From Terriglobia bacterium (GTDB lineage: Bacteria > Acidobacteriota > Terriglobia > Bryobacterales > Bryobacteraceae), in NCBI GenBank assembly GCA_025358575.1, contig JANYJA010000152.1, positions 1 through 32,860 on the forward strand: a DNA stretch of 32,860 bases. The letters run 5' to 3'. Below, one piece after another: positions 8,341 to 17,245 of the stretch. The notes beneath the pieces were generated by a model, which did no database searches, had not been told where the DNA came from, and saw nothing but the letters and a program-made list of their open reading frames with translations. How positions within the stretch are numbered: position 1 is the stretch's first letter; each line of letters starts with the position of its first letter. The position numbers were made by a program, and so were the translations under genes.

Positions 8341-8850
8341 GTGCACGGAAGCGCTGCAAATTCGTAAGCGACTCGGGGATAGATCGGGCGAAGCCTGGTC
8401 GATTCATCTTCTGGGTGCCATCTACCAGCAAGCCCGTGAATTTCAAGACGCTTTAGCACTTTGTCTTACCAGCTTAGAAATCTTCGGCAGATTCACGATG
8501 AGCTCGGAATTGCGGGCACGCTTAACCGGTTGGGAATGATCGAGCAGGATCGCGGAAACCTGAGCCAAGCGGAAGCCAGGTATCGCGAGGCGGTCCAAGT
8601 GTTTACTAAAATTGGAGAACCCTCCGGCGTCGCCTTTAGTCAGTACCAACTGGGCGCAATTTTGGAAGATCAAGGCAACTTCGCCGAGGCGGCACGCCTG
8701 TTCGATCAAAGCCCGCAAACCAGGACAGCGATTGGCGACAGGCGCGGAAAATTCCTAAGTTTGACTCAACTCGGACGGCTTCAGCAACTGCAAGGGAATT
8801 TTCGCGAGGCGCTTGAACTATATACCGCGGCAAATCGGGAGATGGCCGGG
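8323..8850 (+). pseudogene. TPR-repeat protein remnant, frameshifted and truncated
   Basis: Two reading frames join into one run of tetratricopeptide-like repeats of about 40 residues. The first frame gives EALQIRKRLGDRSGEAWS up to LEIF. The sequence then continues in another frame as RQIHDELGIAGTLNRLG, followed by units with KIGEPSG and AIGDRRG. A single lost base near 8485 (ttc-ggc-ag in place of ttc-cgg-cag) would restore continuity. There is no start codon or N-terminal part, because the match begins just after sodA. The match fades near 8840, where the opposing GH63 gene ends. The repeat style resembles TPR tails of NB-ARC/CHAT-type regulators, but the original domain architecture is lost. 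Confidence 0.75.
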
Positions 8851-11493
8851 CTACTTTATCTGCTGCAAGTCCCCCAGACACCGCGCGATCAGCGCCGTCC
8901 ATCCCGTCTGGTGACTAGCCCCGCAGCCCCGGCCGGTGTCCGCGTGGAAGTATTCAAAAAACCACACCAGCCCTTGCCAATGAGAATTCCGCGCGAATAA
9001 CTGAGTTTCCCCTTGCCACGGAGTTACGCCCTTCTCATCCGGCAAAAATAGCCGCGCCAGCCGCGCATTCAACTCTCGCGCTACTTCCTTCAGGTTCATC
9101 TTGTTTCCCGACCCAACTGGACATTCCACCCGCAATTCGTCTCCATAGAAATGGTGATAACGTTCCAATGACTCAATCAGGAGATAGTTCAGCGGAAACC
9201 AGATCGGTCCGCGCCAGTTTGAGTTCCCTCCGAACAAGCCGCTGCGCGATTCGCCGGGCTCGTAATCCACCTGCTGCTCCTCGCCGTCGACATGGAGCAC
9301 AAAGGGATGCTCTTCATGAATTTTCGAGACCGACCGGATTCCGAATGGTGAGAGGAATTCATTTTCGTCCAGCATCCGCACCAGCACGCGTTCCAGCCTT
9401 TCGCGGGACGGTATGGCCAGAAGGCTATGGCCGTGAGTAATCTCGCCAGTGGTGGCCATCCAGGCAATCTGGCGACCGAGGTCCTTGCGATTTTCAAGAA
9501 ACCAGTTCATGCGGTTGCGGAAGCCCGGCAGTTTCTCGATCAGGTCCTGCTCTAAAACTTCAACCGCGAAAAGCGGAATCAGTCCGACCATGGATCGGAC
9601 ACGCAGCGGAATGGTCATCCCATCGGCTTGCAACTGGTCATAATAAAAACCATCCACCTCGTCCCAAAGACCGGTGCCGCCCAGCGTATTCATGGCGTCC
9701 GCGATGGCGACGAAGTGCTCGAAATATTTAGATGCCATATCTTCGTAGGCCGGATCCCCATCGGCAAGTTCCAGCGCCATGGAGAGCATGGTTGAGCAGA
9801 AGAAAGCCATCCACGCGGTGCCGTCGGCCTGTTCGAGCGCGTCGCCTGTTGGAAGGGGCTTGGAACGATCGAACACTCCGATATTGTCGAGGCCCAGAAA
9901 GCCCCCGGAGAACACCTGGTTGCCGGCGACATCCTTGCGATTCACCCACCACGTAAAATTCAGCGAAAGTTTTTGAAAAACACGCGCCAGGAAAGCGCGA
10001 TCCCGCTTCCCCGGCGGGGCACTTATTTTATAAACGCGCCAGCAGGCCCACGCGTGAACTGGCGGATTCACGTCCGAGAAAGCAAATTCATATGCCGGAA
10101 TCTGCCCGTTCGGATTCATGTACCATTCGCGCAGCAAGAGCACCAGTTGATCTTTCGCCGCGAAAGAATCCACATCCGCATACACAATCATGTGGAATGC
10201 CAGATCCCACGATGCGTACCACGGATACTCCCAAGTGTCGGGCATCGAAATCACGTCGCGGTTGAAAAGGTGCAGCCAATCGTGATTGCGCCCTTTCCAG
10301 CGGCTCGCGGGCGCTGGAGGCTGCCCGGGGTCGCCCTGCAACCAATCGGCCACGCTGTAGTGATAGAACTGGCGCGACCACAACAGCCCCGCGTAAGCCT
10401 GCCGGGCTATGGCATTTTCCGGATCGGCTTTAGGCAGAATATTTTGATAAAATTCGTCAGCTTCTCTAATGCGCCGCTCGAAGATTTCATCGAAAGCGGC
10501 TCCAAACTCGGCCTTATTGTCCTCACAATTCAGCCGAAACCGCAGTTGCGCGGAACCGCCGGACGGTATCTTCAACCGCGCGTGGGCCGCGACCTTGGTT
10601 CCGACGCCGCTTGGGTTTACGGCATCAGCCTCGTTGTGCACCACGTATGCATTGAATGCGTCCTTCACGTACTTGGATGGGTTCGGGCTTCCAAAAATAC
10701 GCTCCGCATTGGTCTCGTTTTCCGTGAACAGAAATTCGGCTTCAGTTTCCGCGGACAAGCGGAAGTTCCCCAGCGACGCATGCTCCGCCATCACGCTCGA
10801 TGAACTTTCACGCCAGATCTTCCCTTTCGGCCAGTAACCTTCGCCCGTGCGATTCCACGACCACGTGTTACGAAACCAAAGTGTGGGAAGCGCATGCAAA
10901 ACCCATTCCTCCGGCCCGCGATTTTCAAACGTCAGGCGAATCAGCAGGTCGTCGGGACCGGCTTTGGCATACTCTGCGGTTACATCGAAATAGCGGTCAT
11001 CGTCGAAGATACCGGTGTCCAACAGTTCGAACTCGCGATCTTGTTTGCCGCGGCGCCCGTTCTCTTCGCGCAGCGAGTCATAGGGAAATACGCGCTGCGG
11101 ATACTTGTACAGCCCTTTCAAATATGACGCTGTGGGAGTAGCGTCCAGATAAAAATAAACTTCTTTTACATCCTCGCCGTGATTGCCCTCTGGACCGGTG
11201 AGCCCAAAGAGGCGCTCTTTGAGGATGGGGTCCTGCCCGTTCCAAAGCGTAACTGAAAAGCACATCCGCCCCTCTCGGTCGCAGATACCCAGCAGGCCGT
11301 CCTCGCCCCAGCGATAGACGCGGCTGCGAGCATGATCGTGCGGGAAGTAATCCCAAACCTCGCCGGTTTCCGAATAATCTTCGCGGACCGTGCCCCATTG
11401 GCGCTCAGCCAAATAGGGACCCCAGCGTTTCCAATTTTTTTCGCGCCGTGCGGATTCTTCCAACCGATCGCACTCGGCGCCCTTGGCCCTCAC
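8851..11493 (-). CDS. GH63-family glucosidase
   Basis: An 880-residue glycoside hydrolase whose sequence matches the GH63 (processing alpha-glucosidase) group found in bacteria. The N-terminal beta-sandwich begins with KRWGPYLAERQWGTVREDYS. The (alpha/alpha)6 barrel carries WEYPWYASWDLAFH, with the likely catalytic-acid Asp in the SWD phrase, and later GGNSNWRGPIWFPLNYL, both typical. No signal peptide is seen, so it probably acts in the cytoplasm on alpha-glucosides; the substrate is not determinable from sequence. The GTG start overlaps the stop of the dehydrogenase gene by 4 nt (GTGA), indicating coupled translation. The family typically begins near this point. Confidence 0.88.
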   Translation of the reverse strand: MRAKGAECDRLEESARREKNWKRWGPYLAERQWGTVREDYSETGEVWDYFPHDHARSRVYRWGEDGLLGICDREGRMCFSVTLWNGQDPILKERLFGLTGPEGNHGEDVKEVYFYLDATPTASYLKGLYKYPQRVFPYDSLREENGRRGKQDREFELLDTGIFDDDRYFDVTAEYAKAGPDDLLIRLTFENRGPEEWVLHALPTLWFRNTWSWNRTGEGYWPKGKIWRESSSSVMAEHASLGNFRLSAETEAEFLFTENETNAERIFGSPNPSKYVKDAFNAYVVHNEADAVNPSGVGTKVAAHARLKIPSGGSAQLRFRLNCEDNKAEFGAAFDEIFERRIREADEFYQNILPKADPENAIARQAYAGLLWSRQFYHYSVADWLQGDPGQPPAPASRWKGRNHDWLHLFNRDVISMPDTWEYPWYASWDLAFHMIVYADVDSFAAKDQLVLLLREWYMNPNGQIPAYEFAFSDVNPPVHAWACWRVYKISAPPGKRDRAFLARVFQKLSLNFTWWVNRKDVAGNQVFSGGFLGLDNIGVFDRSKPLPTGDALEQADGTAWMAFFCSTMLSMALELADGDPAYEDMASKYFEHFVAIADAMNTLGGTGLWDEVDGFYYDQLQADGMTIPLRVRSMVGLIPLFAVEVLEQDLIEKLPGFRNRMNWFLENRKDLGRQIAWMATTGEITHGHSLLAIPSRERLERVLVRMLDENEFLSPFGIRSVSKIHEEHPFVLHVDGEEQQVDYEPGESRSGLFGGNSNWRGPIWFPLNYLLIESLERYHHFYGDELRVECPVGSGNKMNLKEVARELNARLARLFLPDEKGVTPWQGETQLFARNSHWQGLVWFFEYFHADTGRGCGASHQTGWTALIARCLGDLQQIK

Positions 11494-12599
11494 GCCGCGA
11501 TCTCGATCACGTTCTTGATTCCGTCATGGCTCGCGATCGGCGTCTCGAATTGATCCAGCGGGAAATGCCCCGTGATCAGAGAACGAACCGCGTCGGGCCA
11601 TTTCCGGTTAAAGCTCGCGAGGTCTCGGATGGCTGCCTCAAAAGCGTCGCGTCCGGCATTCACCGACCCTAGCAAACCCTGATTCTTCAAAACCATGTTG
11701 CGCATAATGAGACTGGTATCAATCGAGACGGGAGCATTGTGACCCGGTACTCCGGTAAATACGAATAGCCCGTTCACCCCAAGTCCGCGCAACACGTCAA
11801 AGGCAAACTGCGAGGCTCCGACTGCCTCATATACAAGGTCGATATTGCCCACTTCCGCCGCTAATCGGTCGACTGACTTGTCCTGCGATGAAATGTATTT
11901 CGCGCCAATGCTTGTGACGACGCTCGCGCCGGCACTCGGCTCGCGATCGCGTGAATACACCCACGTTTGGAACCCGGCATTCACCAGAGTCATCGCGCCG
12001 AGCAAGCCGACCGGCCCAGCTCCCAACACCACGGCTTTATGGCAATATTGGGTGCTTTGTCCCGGTGTCGGGCAGCCCCATGGCAGTCGCTGCTGAATCT
12101 GCAGCACCTCAATCAGCGCCTTCTCCGCAATGGTCAGGGGCTCAGTCAGGATCGCGATGTCGCGCAATTCCGAAGGAACATGGTTCATATATTGTCGTTC
12201 GTCCACCACCAACTCGGTCATGAAGCCATACCGCTGCTTAATACCGCGTTCCGTGAAATCGCCGGTGTAGCAAAAGTCCTGCCTGCCGGAGCGGCATGCC
12301 AAGCACTCTGGATGTGCGCACGGACGCCGCACCATCGGCACAACCAAGTCTCCCGGCTTCAGGTCGCTGACGTCCGGTCCCACCTCCACAACTTCGCCTA
12401 GCGATTCATGACCTAACACCAGAAACTCCGATCCATCCGGCGGGGTTCCATATTCAAACGAGCAAATCTCGCGGTCGGTGCCACAGACGCCAACGCGCAA
12501 AATACGAATCTTCACATCGTTAGCCAAGACTATTTTCGGCTCGTCCACGTCGACTAGGCCGATCGTACGTTTCCCCGGGTATACGGCTGCTGCTTTCAT
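11490..12599 (-). CDS. Zinc-dependent glucose 1-dehydrogenase-like MDR oxidoreductase
   Basis: A 369-residue medium-chain dehydrogenase most like the glucose dehydrogenases known from Thermoplasma and Sulfolobus. Catalytic-zinc ligands are C39 (VCGTDRE), H64 and E65 (GHES). The structural zinc is held by C94, C99, C102 and C110. The nucleotide fold has G193-A-G195-P-V-G198. The reaction is probably oxidation of an aldose such as glucose to its lactone with NAD(P)+. A strong ribosome-binding site (CCAGGAG) precedes the ATG. It overlaps the downstream GH63 gene by 4 nt, which suggests that glucose released by the glucosidase is oxidised here. Confidence 0.85.
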   Translation of the reverse strand: MKAAAVYPGKRTIGLVDVDEPKIVLANDVKIRILRVGVCGTDREICSFEYGTPPDGSEFLVLGHESLGEVVEVGPDVSDLKPGDLVVPMVRRPCAHPECLACRSGRQDFCYTGDFTERGIKQRYGFMTELVVDERQYMNHVPSELRDIAILTEPLTIAEKALIEVLQIQQRLPWGCPTPGQSTQYCHKAVVLGAGPVGLLGAMTLVNAGFQTWVYSRDREPSAGASVVTSIGAKYISSQDKSVDRLAAEVGNIDLVYEAVGASQFAFDVLRGLGVNGLFVFTGVPGHNAPVSIDTSLIMRNMVLKNQGLLGSVNAGRDAFEAAIRDLASFNRKWPDAVRSLITGHFPLDQFETPIASHDGIKNVIEIAA

Positions 12600-12657
12600 G
12601 GTTTCTCCTGGCGTAAAATGGCTCTGGTCGATACGCCTTCAATCTTAATCGCCCAAT

Positions 12658-13947
12658 TCATTTGCTCCAATGGGACGTGCCCTTGGCCGCTGGCAGTTTG
12701 AGTCCGAGAGCATCCGCCAGAGTCGGCGCAACATCCAGCATCGAAATCTCCCCCAAGCGCGTTCCAGCCTTTACTCCGTCTCCCCAGAGCACGAAACTGG
12801 CGCGGTAGCCCGGCCGCGTGGGCCACAAGTCGTTCACTCCTTTATGAGTCCCGAGGCCCACCGGAGCGCCCTTTTCTTCTTCGCTCGCGACGTAATTCGG
12901 CAAGGTGTCGAAGGCCGCGACCCATGTTGTCAGTTCGGGAGCGAACGCGCGCACCTCGCTAAGCGGCACCTCACGCGCGATTCCACTTTTCTTTCCGATT
13001 TCCTTGCGCAAGGCAGCCGCGACGCTGGGGTCGGTTGTGCCGATGAGGCCATGCCGCACCTCCGCGCTCCCGCGCGCCTTGGCTTGCTTCAACATCACTC
13101 TGGGCCGAACGACGTGGTCGGCTGTTTCAAAGCCGTGGTCGGAGACAATCGCTACCACGGCGTGCGGAGGAAGCACCTTCAGCGCGTTGCCGATCAGTTC
13201 GTCCTCGTTTTCAAGAAGGTCGCGCGAATAAAGGCTGAGCGCGCCCGTCTCGTGCTCCTCGACATCCAGATCGGTAATGTGAACCATCGTGAGATCGGGC
13301 TGTTCGAACCGCTCGAGATAAGTGGCAGCCTGCATACCGGTGCTATCGGTCCAAAGGGATTTGGTGAACGATGGATAGACGCTGGCAATGCGTTCTACTA
13401 GACCGCTGGTGCATTTGTCGGCGATCGGTGCGAACAGAACCTCCGAGCTGGCATGCGATTCCCAGAATTCCGGGCAGTCGAAATCGACGCGTGCCCCCAC
13501 GGTTGCGGGCCAGAAGAGCAGCGCCGTCGTCAAATGTCGAGCGGCCGCAGCCTGCCACAGCGTCTGACTGTTCACCGAGTCGGCTGAAAACCAGGCTGGC
13601 CGCTGCTTGTCGGCGGGTTCGTTGCTGGTGACTCCGTGAACCTTCGGAGGAACGCCCGTGACCAGAGTCGTGAGCGAGGGCCAGGAGAGTGCTGGCGTGA
13701 CGCCGATGACGCCATCGGCCATGGCGCCCTGGGCGATCATCCGCCGAAGGGTCGGGATCTTCAGTCGCATCCGGTCCGCGTCCTTAAGGAAGCGTGCGTC
13801 GAGTCCATCAATCGAAATCACGAGAAGTTTTCGCGAAACTTGCTCCGGAGCTTTCGCCGATATCCTGGCTTTGGGCCTGCGATGAACCGTTTGGCCGTTG
13901 GCAAGCGTCATGGCAACTAAGAGGATTGCAGTTGCGCAAAACTTCAC
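12658..13947 (-). CDS. Exported phosphodiesterase / nucleotide pyrophosphatase (alkaline phosphatase superfamily)
   Basis: A 429-residue protein with an N-terminal signal peptide (about residues 1-19) and an alkaline-phosphatase-type two-metal site. The metal residues are D47 (ISIDGLD), D228 and H232 (DVEEH), D270-H271 (VSDHGF) and H368 (GTHKG). The nucleophile position, Thr in most nucleotide pyrophosphatase/phosphodiesterases, appears to be Ser88 in TPALSWPSL. The likely role is periplasmic cleavage of phosphodiester or pyrophosphate substrates. The start is GTG, whose GTGA overlaps the stop of the upstream HD-domain gene by 4 nt. The dehydrogenase gene follows about 58 nt downstream on the same strand. 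Confidence 0.85.
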   Translation of the reverse strand: MKFCATAILLVAMTLANGQTVHRRPKARISAKAPEQVSRKLLVISIDGLDARFLKDADRMRLKIPTLRRMIAQGAMADGVIGVTPALSWPSLTTLVTGVPPKVHGVTSNEPADKQRPAWFSADSVNSQTLWQAAAARHLTTALLFWPATVGARVDFDCPEFWESHASSEVLFAPIADKCTSGLVERIASVYPSFTKSLWTDSTGMQAATYLERFEQPDLTMVHITDLDVEEHETGALSLYSRDLLENEDELIGNALKVLPPHAVVAIVSDHGFETADHVVRPRVMLKQAKARGSAEVRHGLIGTTDPSVAAALRKEIGKKSGIAREVPLSEVRAFAPELTTWVAAFDTLPNYVASEEEKGAPVGLGTHKGVNDLWPTRPGYRASFVLWGDGVKAGTRLGEISMLDVAPTLADALGLKLPAAKGTSHWSK

Positions 13948-14507
13948 GAAACGCCCGCCAGTCCTAGTGTGGCGGCTCTTTCTCGCATCGCGGCAATGCA
14001 GAATTCGATGTGTTCATCGAGACCCAATTTAAGCTCCACCGCTCCATTCACGATGTCGTCTCGGTTCACCGAACGCGCGAACGCTTTGTCTTTCATCTTT
14101 TTTCGGATGGACCGCGCGTCCACTTCCGCTACGCTTTTCGATGGCTTCACCAGCGCAACGGCGGAAATGAATCCGGAAAGCTCGTCACACGCGAATAAAG
14201 TTCTTTCAAGGAGCGACTCGCGGGTGACGCCGCTGTAATTCGCATGGGATAAAATCGCACGGCGGATTTCCGCCGATACACCGCGCGCTTCGAGGATGGG
14301 TTCACCCTTCATGGGATGATCCGGAGCGTCGGGATGCATCTCATAATCGAAGTCATGCAATAAGGCAGTGGCGGACCATTCCGTTTCATCCGCGCCAAAT
14401 TTGCGTGCATACGCGGCCACGCAGGCTTCTACCTGCAAGGCGTGTCTGCGAAGGCTTTCGGACTGTGTGAATTCGTGCAAAATGGCGAGCGCCTGGTCCC
14501 GATCCAT
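13944..14507 (-). CDS. HD-domain metal-dependent hydrolase
   Basis: A 187-residue HD-superfamily protein. The metal-binding pattern is visible as H22 (RRHALQVEA), H51-D52 (ALLHDFDYE) and a later HANYSG. No signal peptide or regulatory domain is attached. Related stand-alone HD proteins are usually annotated as hydrolases or phosphohydrolases acting on nucleotides, but the substrate is unknown here. I start at the ATG at 14507, where relatives begin (MDRDQALAILHEF). The frame continues 14 codons back to a TTG at 14549 that directly abuts the stop of the metalloprotease remnant. No clear ribosome-binding site precedes either. The gene is coupled by a 4-nt overlap to the phosphodiesterase gene. 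Confidence 0.75.
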   Translation of the reverse strand: MDRDQALAILHEFTQSESLRRHALQVEACVAAYARKFGADETEWSATALLHDFDYEMHPDAPDHPMKGEPILEARGVSAEIRRAILSHANYSGVTRESLLERTLFACDELSGFISAVALVKPSKSVAEVDARSIRKKMKDKAFARSVNRDDIVNGAVELKLGLDEHIEFCIAAMRERAATLGLAGVS

Positions 14508-14549
14508 ATGGAAAAAGTCTAGCAAACCGATGTGGCGCTGCTTGTCCAA

Positions 14550-15225
14550 TTAAAGCGGTGCGAAATCAAAATCGTCGTCACCGATCGGCTGGCCCGGCGG
14601 CTGCGGAGCCGGACGCGACATGCCCGTCTCTTTCGGATTGGCCTCAAAACGCTTGATCTGCGCCGCCGCCAACGCGTAGAACGCCGACAAATCAGCCTAG
14701 GCTGGCGTCGCGGAAGAGAGCCATTTCCGCACCTCGGAAAGTTGGGTGGACGCGGTGGCCCTCACCTGCGACGACGCCTTTTCATCAGCCGCCATTGAAT
14801 TAGATGAAACAACACTACGGCATTGACCGTCCACCTGCCCGGCTAGCCCGGGGACCGGTGGCGCTTCCCACGTGGAGCGTAGCAGCTTGTAAATCACGTC
14901 ATCCAGGCTGGGCGCGCTCGCATCTACAGCATGATATTGCACCAGCCGCGCCGCGCGCTGCGAATTCAGAATCAGGCCCTCCGTCAAATCCGCGGCGGAT
15001 TCCGTGGCTGCAACTGGATCGAATGTCAGCCCCGTATGTCCATCGAAATTCTCGCGCGACGCGGAAATCCAAGCGTACTCGGCGGAATCAAATTGAGAAT
15101 GCTCTCCGGCAGCGTCAGCGTCGACGGACTGATCGTTCGCAGCAGGGCGTCTTGGGCTCGCCGCTGCTCGTCACCCGGAATGTGCTCCGCCACGCGCTGC
15201 CCGTCGCCGCGATAGTTGGTAAGGA
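14550..15225 (-). pseudogene. Zinc-dependent metalloprotease C-terminal remnant (DUF4953-like)
   Basis: Translating the minus strand piecewise gives a continuous stretch recognisable as the end of the large DUF5117/DUF4953 zinc metalloproteases. In order it shows NYRGDGQ, ALLRTISPSTLTLPESIL, RENFDGHTGLTFDPVAA, ARLVQYHAVD with SLDDVIYKLLRSTWEAP, ADEKASSQVRA with KWL, then FYALAAAQIKRFE and a PPGQPIGDDD tail ending in TAA at 14550. The frame is broken by a shift near 15052-15062 and by an in-frame TAG at 14697-14699. The catalytic N-terminal part (HExxH region) is missing, because the match ends near 15225. Only about 220 of the usual 800 or more residues remain. Confidence 0.8.
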
Positions 15226-15287
15226 AGTTTAAGCGTGTGCGGCGATTACCTAAAGAACGATACAGAAGGCGCACTTCATGTGCCCGC

Positions 15288-15293
15288 TATAAT
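15288..15293 (+). promoter_or_regulatory. Putative -10 box (TATAAT) upstream of the aldo/keto reductase remnant
   Basis: A perfect TATAAT lies 67 nt before the ATG at 15361. No matching -35 hexamer is visible at 16-18 nt spacing. It may be the surviving promoter of the decayed gene. Confidence 0.35.
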
Positions 15294-15360
15294 CGCCTAG
15301 CCATCCACGAACCTTTTCATTGTGGAACAAAGGGCGCGACGACCGTTCCGAAGAGAAGCC

Positions 15361-16205
<845 letters not shown>

Positions 16206-16220
16206 ACCAAGCTTCGCAGA

Positions 16221-16661
16221 TTAATTCGGTTCGCGCCCCTGGTGATTCGCCATGAAGTGCTCATCAATTTCCTTGCGCCCCGCAAAACCTTCGTGGACTG
16301 AATGCCAGAACTGGATATCCGTCTCACCCATGCGCCAGCACAGATAGACTTCTTCACCCGACAGCAGCGTCGGAAAATCAACCAGCCCAGCGTCCAGATC
16401 CTTGATGATGCAGCCGATCTCCTGAATCTCTTCCAAGGCTGACTTCAATCGCTCGCCGCTCTTTTCACGCAAAGTTTTGTTGCGCTCCACAAGTTCCACG
16501 TCCACCAGGATTCCGCCCATGACCATGATCCTCTGCGCAAGCGCCTGCTGAAAATGTTCCGTTTTCTCGTAAAGACCCTTCGATGCGACGGCTTCGGCGA
16601 TCGTTCTTTCCAGCGTTGGGATGTGGTTGCGCGCTTCGTCGAGATTGAAGTAACGCGCCAT
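16221..16661 (-). CDS. DUF2203 family protein
   Basis: A 146-residue protein of the DUF2203 family. It has a long N-terminal helical part (residues 1-85) and the diagnostic C-terminal segment with IKDLDAGLVDFPTLL, GEEVYLCWRMGE and FWHSVHEGFAGRKEI. The family's function is not established. It is soluble, with no signal peptide. It follows the YjbQ-family gene by 8 nt on the same strand, so the two probably form an operon. Confidence 0.85.
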   Translation of the reverse strand: MARYFNLDEARNHIPTLERTIAEAVASKGLYEKTEHFQQALAQRIMVMGGILVDVELVERNKTLREKSGERLKSALEEIQEIGCIIKDLDAGLVDFPTLLSGEEVYLCWRMGETDIQFWHSVHEGFAGRKEIDEHFMANHQGREPN

Positions 16662-16669
16662 CGTTTGGT

Positions 16670-17182
16670 TTAGATTCCTGAAACCTGCACGGACATGGAT
16701 CGGCTCCTCGGACCGTCGAACTCAGCCAGAATGATGCTCTGCCATGTGCCCAACAGCACCGCCGAATTGCGCACCTGCAGGCAAAGCGTCGGACCCATCA
16801 TCATACCGCGCATATGCGAATCGCCATTTTGCCGCTCACAATCCGAATACTGCGGATCGTTGTGGCGCCAGTTGAATTCACGGGCCACCGCCGAATTCAA
16901 AAACGTTTTCGTGTCGTGAACCAGCGCGTCCTGCCACTCGTTGATAAAAACCGACGCGGTGGTATGAAGCGACTGCAAATGTACGATTCCTTCCCGCACG
17001 CCACTCTTGCGCACGATCTCGTTAATGCGATCGGTGATGTTGATCAGCTCCATCCGCTCATCCGTGATCCAATCGACAATCCGGTTGAAAATGCGATACG
17101 GACCCTGAACTAAATTCGGCGAACTTGCGCCGCTCACTCCATTTACCGCTGCTTCGCGTTCCGCCAGATTGACTGTAGCCAT
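16670..17182 (-). CDS. YjbQ / UPF0047 family protein
   Basis: A 170-residue protein. Residues 20-170 match the UPF0047 (YjbQ) fold, with LHTTASVFINEWQDAL (72-87), WRHNDPQ, the segment with NGDSHMRGMMMG and LGTWQSIILAEFDGPR near the end. Some members have weak thiamine-phosphate synthase activity and the family is often named that way. The in vivo role is unclear. A short N-terminal extension of about 20 residues precedes the core. It lies 8 nt upstream of the DUF2203 gene. Confidence 0.88.
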   Translation of the reverse strand: MATVNLAEREAAVNGVSGASSPNLVQGPYRIFNRIVDWITDERMELINITDRINEIVRKSGVREGIVHLQSLHTTASVFINEWQDALVHDTKTFLNSAVAREFNWRHNDPQYSDCERQNGDSHMRGMMMGPTLCLQVRNSAVLLGTWQSIILAEFDGPRSRSMSVQVSGI

Positions 17183-17245
17183 AGAGACGAGTGCACCCCT
17201 CGGTATTCTAGATACAGGAGACCTACCCCAAGTTCCAAAAGATTC

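Noticed and set aside
7692-8459. 255-residue minus-strand open frame opposite sodA
   Set aside because: It is an antisense shadow of sodA and of the TPR remnant.
9973-10803. 276-residue plus-strand open frame inside the GH63 gene
   Set aside because: It is antisense to a well-conserved glucosidase region, with no family features or ribosome-binding site.
14804-15232. 142-residue plus-strand open frame
   Set aside because: It is Arg/Pro/Ser-rich and lies antisense to the metalloprotease remnant, whose minus-strand translation matches a known family. It is a shadow frame.
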